64,000 bases of DNA from contig JAEUKI010000057.1 of the NCBI GenBank assembly GCA_016793325.1, positions 124,001-188,000 on the forward strand, read 5' to 3'. Under the pieces are notes generated by a model. It was not told where the DNA came from. It saw only the letters and a list, made by a program, of their open reading frames with translations, and ran no database searches. A program made the position numbers and the translations under genes. Source of the DNA: Myxococcales bacterium. Its GTDB lineage: Bacteria; Myxococcota_A; Polyangia; Polyangiales; Ga0077539. This document shows, piece by piece, positions 28,188 to 35,401 of the stretch. The first letter of the stretch is position 1. Every line of letters starts with the position of its first letter.

Positions 28188-29396
28188 TCAACCGCGCATG
28201 CGCGCGAGCTCGTGCGCTCGTTCGCGGACGAGGGGGTCGACGTCGTGCTCGAGCTCGTGGAGCGCCCTCGTCCCCGCGGGGCCGCGAAAGAACGCTCGAA
28301 ACCCAGCGAGCGCGCGCGCGACCTTGGTTTTGTGTGCGAGTGCCTCGCGCACGGCGTCGATCGCGCGCTCGTCGTCGGTGTCCGCGAGGACCTCGACGTA
28401 CTCGTTGATCGCAACGCGGTTGGCGAGCGTCTTCACCTCGTGCGCGAGCCCGTCGGCGGCGTCCTGGTGAAGTCGCGACCACGGTTGTGGCTCGACGGGC
28501 GCGCCGAGCGCGCGGAGGGCGCGGCGTGATTCGAAGCGATCGCGGGGCGAGTGCCGCTCGTCGCGCGCGACGCGCTGGAGCGACTCGATGATGTCCGCCC
28601 GGCGCGCGTCGGGGCGGCGGGCCAGCTGCTCGAGCAGTTGCCTCGCGTCCGAGCGCACGGTCGCGTGCGGAGAGTCTAGGACGCACACGAGCGCCGAGGC
28701 CGCGCCGAGCCTTCCGAGCGCGCGCACCGCGGCGGTTCGAAGGTCGTGAACGCTGTCCTCCGCGGCGCGGGCGATGGCGTCGACCGTGTCCGGCGTGGAG
28801 CCGAGCGCGACGAGCTCGAACAGCGCGCGAACGCGCGACGACGCGCGCGCCTCGCTCGTGAGGACGCTCATCAAGTGTTGTCGGATCGCGTCGTCGCCCG
28901 GCCAAGACGGGAGCGGCCGCGCGACGGACACCCACGGCAACGGGCCCGGCCACGCGGCCAACGCGACGGCGAACAGCGCCGCGTCGTAGCGCGCGAGCAC
29001 GAGCGCGACGTGGGCGAGCGTGTCCGCGGGCAATCGCTCGAGGGTCGCGCGAAGCTCATCGGCGTCGAGCGCCGCCGCGAGCGCGCGGAGCGCGGAGAGC
29101 GTGTGCTCGACGTGTTCCTGTGTGAGCGGCCTGCCTCGAAGCAGCGTCGCGAGCGCGCCGTCGAGCGCCTTGGCGCGCACCGCGAAGTGCGCTGGCCCGA
29201 GCCTCGCGGCGATGTCCCGCGCGAACACGGTGGGTTCGTGCGCCGCGGTCTCGCGCGCCCAGCGTTCGAGCTCGTCGGCGTGCGCGCCGTGCTCTGCGGG
29301 TGTTCGTGCGGTCACGGATTCGTGGTCGTTGCCGTCGTTGTTGGGAGCTCGCATCGCGATGTCGCTGCGGATCCGTGGTGGAAGCGCCCATTCCAT
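28188..29396 (-). CDS. HEAT-repeat-like helical protein, unknown
   Basis: A 402-residue protein without signal peptide or membrane segments. Its second half has HEAT/PBS-lyase-like helical pairs (VHDLRTAAVRALGRLGAASA, HATVRSDARQLLEQLARRPD, DVDPLVRERAHELARMRG) and ends in such a repeat. The start is uncertain: the ATG at 29396 gives MEWALPP and a second ATG at 29354 gives MRAPNND; neither has a good ribosome binding site. It follows the TPR-like gene at 29450 in the opposite order expected for an operon leader but on the same strand, 53 bases apart. HEAT proteins are scaffolds; no partner is apparent. It converges with the HelD-like gene. Confidence 0.62.
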   Translation of the reverse strand: MEWALPPRIRSDIAMRAPNNDGNDHESVTARTPAEHGAHADELERWARETAAHEPTVFARDIAARLGPAHFAVRAKALDGALATLLRGRPLTQEHVEHTLSALRALAAALDADELRATLERLPADTLAHVALVLARYDAALFAVALAAWPGPLPWVSVARPLPSWPGDDAIRQHLMSVLTSEARASSRVRALFELVALGSTPDTVDAIARAAEDSVHDLRTAAVRALGRLGAASALVCVLDSPHATVRSDARQLLEQLARRPDARRADIIESLQRVARDERHSPRDRFESRRALRALGAPVEPQPWSRLHQDAADGLAHEVKTLANRVAINEYVEVLADTDDERAIDAVREALAHKTKVARALAGFRAFFRGPAGTRALHELEHDVDPLVRERAHELARMRG

Positions 29397-29449
29397 TTAG
29401 CACGAATCGCGCCCGCTCCCGCTGCGGCGCGCGCGCTGCGGGTCGAGCT

Positions 29450-30505
29450 TCAGCGCGCTCGTTCGACGCGGGCGAGGAGCTCGTGGTCGCCGAGCGAACG
29501 CGCGATCGCCCGCGCTCTCTCGAGCTCTTCGAGCGCGTTTGCGACGCCGGCGATCTTCACGATCATGAGCAGCGACATCGCTCGGAGCCTCAGCGCCCCT
29601 GCATCTCCTGCGGCCCTCGCTGCACGTTCGGCGTGGGCGCGAGCGACCGCGAGATCGCCCCGCCGCAGGTGGCCGTAGGCGAGCCCGTTCTCGCGACGAC
29701 ACCGCGCGAACGCAGGCGCGCCTTTGTCCGCGAGCGACTCGTAGAGCGCGAGCGCGAGCCGCTCGTTCTCGGGCGACCTCGTGCGGTTGAGGTCGAACGC
29801 GCGCTGGTCGATCCATCGCGCGCGGAGGCACGCGAGCTCGTCGGGGTCGATTTCGTGTGCGTGTTTTTCGAGCGCCTCGCCGGCGAGCGCGAGCGCTGCG
29901 TCGACGCGACCTTGCGCTTCGAGCCGCGAGCCGACGAAGCCGTCGGTGAGGGCCCACTCGACGGCGGCCGCCGGGTGCGAGCGCGCGAGCAGGAGCTTGG
30001 CGCGCGCGAGGTGTCGATCCGCGAGCTCGAGCGCGCGTCGGCGAAGCGCCACGGAGGTCAACCCGAGCTCGATCCACACGCGCGAGCGCGACTCGCGCAC
30101 GGGTCCCGAGTCCCACATGCGAAGGAGTGATTCGCACGCTTCGACGGGCAAATCCGTGAAGCGCGAGTGGTAGCTCCCCATCCAGCGGGCGCGCTGCGCG
30201 GGCTCTTCGGGCAGGCCGAAGCGCTCGAGCAGGCGCGCGCCCCAGACGCCTCCGGGTTGATCGCCTCGCGTTCGCAGCCGGCGCAGCGCGCGCTCGACGC
30301 TCGCGACGTCGTCGCGAAATCCGCGGCTCTCCGAGAGGAGCTCGGCCACGCGCGCGAGAGAGCCGTGCGCGGTCACGAGGTGATCGACGAGCGCCGTCCA
30401 CGTGTAGCCTGCGGGGGCAGCTTCGTTCGACCCTGCGTTGTCCGGAACTTTGTCCGGGCGCGCGGCGCGGCGCGCGCGCATCGATCGGTCCGGAGCATTC
30501 ACCAT
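29450..30505 (-). CDS. TPR-like helical protein, unknown
   Basis: A 351-residue soluble protein composed almost wholly of helices, with TPR-like spacing (RALELADRHLARAKLLLARS, GRVDAALALAGEALEKHAHE, RRGDLAVARAHAERAARAAG, LEELERARAIARSLGDHELL). The first 90 residues (TWTALVDHLVTAHGSLARVA) could form a helix-turn-helix-like head. The ATG at 30505 follows GGTGA and is preferred; a second ATG is at 30481. The chosen start overlaps the ATG of the divergent exonuclease gene within one CATG. It is upstream of the HEAT-like gene and probably co-transcribed with it. No function is assigned. Confidence 0.6.
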   Translation of the reverse strand: MVNAPDRSMRARRAARPDKVPDNAGSNEAAPAGYTWTALVDHLVTAHGSLARVAELLSESRGFRDDVASVERALRRLRTRGDQPGGVWGARLLERFGLPEEPAQRARWMGSYHSRFTDLPVEACESLLRMWDSGPVRESRSRVWIELGLTSVALRRRALELADRHLARAKLLLARSHPAAAVEWALTDGFVGSRLEAQGRVDAALALAGEALEKHAHEIDPDELACLRARWIDQRAFDLNRTRSPENERLALALYESLADKGAPAFARCRRENGLAYGHLRRGDLAVARAHAERAARAAGDAGALRLRAMSLLMIVKIAGVANALEELERARAIARSLGDHELLARVERAR

Positions 30506-31100
30506 GAATCACCGAGAATCATACGACCCCCTCGGGTACTACGTCGTGATCGACCTCGAGGCGACGTGCTGCGACGACGGCTCGATCCGGCGCCGCGACA
30601 CCGAGATCATCGAGATCGGCGCGGTGCTCGTCGACGCGACGACGCTCGAGGCCGTCGACGAGTTTCAGCGCTTCGTGAAGCCGAGGATCCATCCGAAGCT
30701 CACGGCGTTTTGCACGGAGCTCACGAAGATCACGCAGGCGCAGGTCGGCGGCGGCGTGTCGCTCGCCGAGGCGATCGAGGCGCTCGCGCCTTGGTTTTCT
30801 CACGGAGACGCGCTGTTTTGCTCGTGGGGCGACTACGACAACACGCAGTTCGAGATCGAGGCGCGCCGAAACAAGCTCACGCTGCCGTTTGGCGGGAGGC
30901 ACTTGAACCTCAAGCGAGCGTTCTCCGAGCGCCGCAACACGAACGAGCGCTTCGGGATGGCGAGCGCGCTCCGCGCAGTGGGGCTCGCCCTCGTCGGGAC
31001 GCACCATCGCGGGCTCGACGACGCCAAGAACATCGCGAGGCTCCTGCCGTACTGCGTCGACCCCGAACCCGAGCCGAGGTCGGTCACTTCGGCGGGTTGA
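30504..31100 (+). CDS. DEDDh 3'-5' exonuclease, KapD/ERI-1-like
   Basis: A 198-residue protein from the ATG at 30504, with GGAG eight bases upstream. The exonuclease motifs are present in order: ExoI VVIDLEATCC (Asp and Glu), IIEIGAVLVD, FCTELTKITQAQV, ExoII WGDYDNTQ, and ExoIII HHRGLDDAKNIARLL (His and Asp). The sequence best resembles the small KapD/ERI-1 group rather than DnaQ. Substrate, RNA or DNA, is not determined by sequence. Its 3' end overlaps the end of the converging DNA ligase gene by 17 bases. Confidence 0.9.
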   Translation: MNHRESYDPLGYYVVIDLEATCCDDGSIRRRDTEIIEIGAVLVDATTLEAVDEFQRFVKPRIHPKLTAFCTELTKITQAQVGGGVSLAEAIEALAPWFSHGDALFCSWGDYDNTQFEIEARRNKLTLPFGGRHLNLKRAFSERRNTNERFGMASALRAVGLALVGTHHRGLDDAKNIARLLPYCVDPEPEPRSVTSAG

Positions 31101-32700
31101 GCAGCGCCTCGGCGAGCGTGACCGAGTCCGCTTCGCGCGCGGGCTTGTCCCTTCGCCACCGTAGAATCCGCGGAAATCGCACGGCCAATCCGCTCTTGTG
31201 CCGAGCGCTCTTCGCGATCCCTTCGAACGCGAGCTCGAACACGAGCTCGGGCTCGACCACGCGCACGGGGCCGTGCTTCTCGCGGGTGTTCTTTCGGATC
31301 CACTTGTCGAGCTCGGCGAGCTCTTCGTCCGAGAGGCCCGAGTACGCCTTCGCGAAGCTCACGAGCTCGTCGCCCTTCCACAGGGCAAACGTGTAATCCG
31401 TGAACAAATTTGCACGGCGTCCCGAGCCTGCCTGCGCGTAGACGAGCACGGCGTCGACGGTCATGGGCTCGCGTTTGTGCTTCCACCACACCCCGCGCTT
31501 TCGTCCGATCCCGTAGACGCTCTCGCGATCCTTGAGCATCAGGCCTTCGGCGCCGCGCTCGTGGGCGGCTTCGCGCAGCGCTTCGAGCTCTTCGCGTGAC
31601 TTCGCCTCGAGCACGGCGGAGATGGACAGCACTGGGAGCGCGACGTCCGTCACGAGCTTCTCGAGGGCCGCGCGCCGCTCGGCGAGGGGCCGCTCGCGAA
31701 GGTCTTCGCCGCCGAGCTCGAGCAGGTCGTACGCGACGACCCTCGCAGGCGCCCCGCGAAGGACGGCGGGCGTGAGGTTCTTGCGTTGCAGGCGCGTCTG
31801 GAGCGTCGCGAAGGGCGCGGGCGCGTCGTCCGTCGTGCTCCACGCGAGGATCTCGCCGTCGATCGCGGTCCCGTCGGGGAGCGACGAGAGCGGCTCGCGG
31901 AGGTCTGGAAACGACGGCGTCACGAGCTCTTCGCCGCGGGACCAGAGAAAGAGCTGGCCCGCGCGCTTGATAACCTGCCCACGAATTCCGTCCCACTTGT
32001 ACTCGAGCTGCCAGCGCGCTGGGTCGAAGACGAAGTCGTCCTCCAGCGGATGCGCGAGCAAAAACGGGTAGGGCTTCGAGTCATCCGCGGCCGCGGTCGA
32101 AGACTCGAGGTCTGTCAGCAGCGCCGCGCTCGGCGCAAAGTCCCCCGTCAACGCCCGCTGAACGCGCGAGAGCTCGACGCCGAGCGCGCTCGCCACTGCG
32201 CGCTGAACGAGCCCGCCCGAGACGCCCACGCGAAACGCGCCCGTGAGCACTTTGTTGAGGGCCAGCGCCTCCCAGGGCGAGAGAGCGCTCCACCAACGGA
32301 CGAGGGCGGCGCGCTGCTTGTCGACGTCGTCTCTCGGACAGCGCGGGAGCTCGTCCTCCATCCACGTCGAGAGCGGCAGCGCGGCGAGCGCCTCGCGCGA
32401 TTCGTCGGTCCCGTCGCTGCGCGGGAGCGCGTGGAGCAAGAGCGCCACGGTCTCGGCCGTGTCTCCGACGTGCCCTCGGCACTCTTCGAAGAGCCACTCG
32501 GGCATCGCGCTCGCTTCGAGAAATCGCTGCCTGAGCGCGCCAGACGAGAGGGCGCTCTTCTTCTTGTCGAGCAGCAGATACACGGCCCACGCGGCGTCTG
32601 CGCGCGAGACTTCGCGCACGTACGCTTCGAGCAGCGAGACCTTCTCGCTCGTGGCCGTCGCTCCGTCGAGCGCGCGATACAACGCGGCGAAGCGCTTCAC
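31084..32700 (-). CDS. ATP-dependent DNA ligase
   Basis: A 538-residue ligase from the GTG at 32700. A helical N-terminal DNA-binding domain (1-205) precedes the nucleotidyltransferase domain, with adenylated Lys235 in LEYKWDGIRG, then FLWSRGEEL, DGEILAW, AEGLMLKD (motif IV) and WWKHKREPMTVDAVLVYAQ (motif V), and a C-terminal OB domain. It seals nicks in duplex DNA in repair. The start overlaps the stop of the MBL exonuclease gene by 4 bases (GTGA), a strong sign of joint function. This ligase/exonuclease pair occurs in many bacteria beside Lhr-Core helicase and a metallophosphoesterase; neither is in this window. Confidence 0.95.
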   Translation of the reverse strand: MKRFAALYRALDGATATSEKVSLLEAYVREVSRADAAWAVYLLLDKKKSALSSGALRQRFLEASAMPEWLFEECRGHVGDTAETVALLLHALPRSDGTDESREALAALPLSTWMEDELPRCPRDDVDKQRAALVRWWSALSPWEALALNKVLTGAFRVGVSGGLVQRAVASALGVELSRVQRALTGDFAPSAALLTDLESSTAAADDSKPYPFLLAHPLEDDFVFDPARWQLEYKWDGIRGQVIKRAGQLFLWSRGEELVTPSFPDLREPLSSLPDGTAIDGEILAWSTTDDAPAPFATLQTRLQRKNLTPAVLRGAPARVVAYDLLELGGEDLRERPLAERRAALEKLVTDVALPVLSISAVLEAKSREELEALREAAHERGAEGLMLKDRESVYGIGRKRGVWWKHKREPMTVDAVLVYAQAGSGRRANLFTDYTFALWKGDELVSFAKAYSGLSDEELAELDKWIRKNTREKHGPVRVVEPELVFELAFEGIAKSARHKSGLAVRFPRILRWRRDKPAREADSVTLAEALLNPPK

Positions 32701-33695
32701 GTGTCCCCCTCGTCGCCTTCGTACAAGTGCCCGAGGGGCGCGGCGTCGATCCCGCGCGACTCGCGGAGGTACCGCGCGAACGCGTCGCTCGAACCGTGCG
32801 TCACGAGCACCCGCTTCGCGCGGGTCTCTTCGACGGTCTTCACGAGCGACGGCCAGTCGGCGTGGTCGCTCAGCACGAACCCGCGCTCGTATCCGCGCCG
32901 AGTCTTTTGCCCACGAACGGCCATCCAGCCTGACGCGAACGCGGTCTGCGGCGACTTGAAGCGCTTCATCCACGGAGAGCGATTGGCGCTCGGGGGGCAC
33001 AGCACGAGCCGGCCCGCGTAGTCCTTGTGCGAGGCGCTCTCGGGCAGCGGAGACGTCTTTGCGAGCGAGACGCCCGCGCGACGGTAGGCGTCGGTGAGCC
33101 GCTCCATCGCGCCGTGGAGAAACACGGGCTCGTCGGTGAGCTCGGCGAGGTGCGCGAGGATGCGCTGCGCCTTTCCGAACGCGTAGCAGAACACGAGGGT
33201 CGCGTGCGTGCGCTCGGACCGCCAACAGTCGAAGAGCTCCTTGGCGACCACGCGCGGATCGGTCCAGACGTACACCGGCAGCGCGAAGGTCGCCTCGGTG
33301 ATGAACGTGTCGCACGCGAGCGGCTCGAACGGCGCGCACGTCGGGTCCGGGTCGCGCTTGTAGTCACCGGAGATCACCCACACGCCCTCGCGCTCGTGCT
33401 CGATGCGCACTTGCGCCGAGCCGAGGACGTGCCCCGCGGGGTGCAGCGACACGGTCACGTCGCCGAAGCGCCGTCGCTCGCCGTACTCGAGGCCGACGAG
33501 CTTCGCGTCGTCGCCGAGGCGCGCCCGGAGCACCTCGAGCGATGATTGTGCGCACACATATTCGACGCTGCCCGGTCTCGCGTGATCCGCGTGCGCGTGG
33601 GTCAGGATCGCTCGGTCGACGGACGCCGCAGGGTCGACGTAGAACCCGCCGAGCGCGCAGCGGAGTCCTTCGGGCGTGACGTCGATCAGCGCCAC
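32697..33695 (-). CDS. Ligase-associated MBL-fold DNA exonuclease
   Basis: A 332-residue metallo-beta-lactamase-fold protein. The metal motif THAHADH (32-38), GHVLGSAQV, SGDYKRD and VLSDHADW, together with the length and the terminal VLVTHGSS, identify the ligase-associated exonuclease family related to SNM1/CPSF nucleases. It should trim DNA ends before sealing. The GTG at 33695 lies one base after the stop of the upstream gene, and its own stop overlaps the ligase start, so the three genes are tightly coupled. Confidence 0.92.
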   Translation of the reverse strand: MALIDVTPEGLRCALGGFYVDPAASVDRAILTHAHADHARPGSVEYVCAQSSLEVLRARLGDDAKLVGLEYGERRRFGDVTVSLHPAGHVLGSAQVRIEHEREGVWVISGDYKRDPDPTCAPFEPLACDTFITEATFALPVYVWTDPRVVAKELFDCWRSERTHATLVFCYAFGKAQRILAHLAELTDEPVFLHGAMERLTDAYRRAGVSLAKTSPLPESASHKDYAGRLVLCPPSANRSPWMKRFKSPQTAFASGWMAVRGQKTRRGYERGFVLSDHADWPSLVKTVEETRAKRVLVTHGSSDAFARYLRESRGIDAAPLGHLYEGDEGDT

Positions 33696-33696
33696 G

Positions 33697-35283
33697 TCAG
33701 CCCTTCGAGCCGCGCTCGACGCGCGCGAGAATCGCAGCGATTCCCTTGCGAAGATCGGCTACGGCGTCGCGCGACTTGATCTTGGCTCGCGGGGCGTCGT
33801 CGGACGGCGCCGCGCGCTTGGCCGTCGCGTTGGCGGCCTTCGCGGGCTTCGCCGCAGGCTTCGCGGCCGCCTTGGCGTTGGGCTTCTTCGGCTCGGGCGC
33901 GCTCTTGGCCGCGCGCACTTTGACGGCGGCCTTGGGCTTCGGCGCGTCGCGCTCGACGGGCTTCTCGGGCTTCTCTGGCTTCTCGGGCTTCGCTCGCTTG
34001 GGCGCGGTCGGCGCGCTCTCGGGCGCGGCCTTGGGCGCGGGGCGCTCGAGCTCGGGGCTCGTCTTGGATTCGTGTGTCACCGCGCCAGCGGCGCTCGCGT
34101 TGTCGACGAGCAGCGCCGCGAACGTGTAGAGCGCCGCCGCGGGTGAGTCTGCGCGAACGACGCCGCCGACCTGCGCGGGCTCGATCGCGGGGAGGTTGTC
34201 GAAGAGCGGCCGCGGCGTTCGCGAGTCGAGCTCGTAGCGCTTGGGGCTCCCCGCGAAGCGCGGGCGGTCGATCACGAAGAGCTCTTCGCTCGGCTTGTCC
34301 GGCGTGACGGGTTCGCCGTACGCCTTGAGCGCTTCGACGATGACCTTGCGTGACTCCGAGGCGTTGGGCGCGCGCTCGGGGGCGATGAAGCGCTCGAGGC
34401 GAAGCGTCTCGTCCTGGCGCACATCGACGAGGTACGGGCGAATTCGGACGCGAAGTCCCTGCGCGTGCGCGGCGGCGGCGAGCCTCGCGTCGCGGCCGAT
34501 GAGCAGCTCGTCGTCTTGGGGCTCGAGCTCGTTGGACCCGCGCACGAAGCGCTCGACGGTGGCGTACGCGCCCTCGCACGGAACCGCGAGCACCGCGCCT
34601 GCGTCGATCGACGATCGAAGCCCGCGCAGCGCGCTTCGGATCGCCTCGGTGTGCGCGCGATCGTCGACGGGCTTCTCTGCAGCGGCGCCCGATCGGGTGA
34701 GCGCAAACACGAGAGACACGCGGCTGCCTGCGCTGACGCGCTCGAACTGGTGCTTCACCGCCGGAGAAAACGCTGCCCATCGAACGCGGTGAGGATCGGG
34801 GTCGCTCTCGATCTCGTTGGCCCACCAGAAGAGCTCGAGGACGCCGCGGCTGGCGGCGACGAGCTTTCCTCCGAAGAATCGCGAGGGAAGACACACGATG
34901 AGCGTCGCGTCCGCGCTCGGGAGCTTCGGCTCGACGCGCGGACCCGACGCCTGCACGTCGAGCGCGACGAGCCGCGCCTCGAGGTGCCCGCGGTCGTTTG
35001 GAAACAGCGCGTGCTTCACCTCTTCGAGGATCGACGTGGACGCCAGGTCGAAGTCGAGCGCGTCTGGCGAGAGGCCGTCGAGCGCGGCGTTCGCGCTCTG
35101 CTGTGTCCACACGTCGCTCGCGGGTTGAATGGCGTGGAGCGTTCCGTCCGGGAGCCGCGCGTGTACGGTGTTTGCGATCGGCGATGCACCGTGCGCGACG
35201 AACGGAGTGAGGACTCCGTGGAGGGCGCGAGAGAGCGCCGAGAGCGCTTCGGATGACGGCACTGCCGAGGAGGGACGATTCAT
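33697..35283 (-). CDS. Degenerate 2OG-Fe(II)-dioxygenase-like protein with histone-H1-like tail
   Basis: A 528-residue protein. Residues about 85-200 fit the prolyl-hydroxylase-like Fe(II)/2OG family: ATLIVCLPSRFFGGKLVAAS, WAAFSPAVKHQFERVSAGSR and VSLVFALTR. In active relatives, as I recall the family, HRDTEK precedes this; here the aligned residues read PRVEPK, so both the His and Asp iron ligands are replaced. The distal His178 and the 2OG-binding Arg188 remain. From about 405 the protein turns into a Lys/Ala/Pro tail (AAAKPAAKPAKAANATAKRA) like histone H1 or AlgP, suited to nucleic-acid binding. It sits one base from an MBL exonuclease gene, so a DNA-linked scaffold role is plausible. Catalytic inactivity is inference. 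Confidence 0.68.
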   Translation of the reverse strand: MNRPSSAVPSSEALSALSRALHGVLTPFVAHGASPIANTVHARLPDGTLHAIQPASDVWTQQSANAALDGLSPDALDFDLASTSILEEVKHALFPNDRGHLEARLVALDVQASGPRVEPKLPSADATLIVCLPSRFFGGKLVAASRGVLELFWWANEIESDPDPHRVRWAAFSPAVKHQFERVSAGSRVSLVFALTRSGAAAEKPVDDRAHTEAIRSALRGLRSSIDAGAVLAVPCEGAYATVERFVRGSNELEPQDDELLIGRDARLAAAAHAQGLRVRIRPYLVDVRQDETLRLERFIAPERAPNASESRKVIVEALKAYGEPVTPDKPSEELFVIDRPRFAGSPKRYELDSRTPRPLFDNLPAIEPAQVGGVVRADSPAAALYTFAALLVDNASAAGAVTHESKTSPELERPAPKAAPESAPTAPKRAKPEKPEKPEKPVERDAPKPKAAVKVRAAKSAPEPKKPNAKAAAKPAAKPAKAANATAKRAAPSDDAPRAKIKSRDAVADLRKGIAAILARVERGSKG

Positions 35284-35401
35284 GCTTGCGGCGGACTGTG
35301 CGACGAATCAGTCGCCGTTGGAAGTCGCATCGATCACGCGCAGCGGCGAGATTCGCCCCGACACCCTCGAACGCGCCTTGCGCCGCGAGATCATTCGAGG
35401 T

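Noticed and set aside
31084..31100. 17-base overlap of exonuclease and ligase ends as a regulatory antisense feature
   Set aside because: Short convergent overlaps are common in compact genomes and nothing more supports a function.
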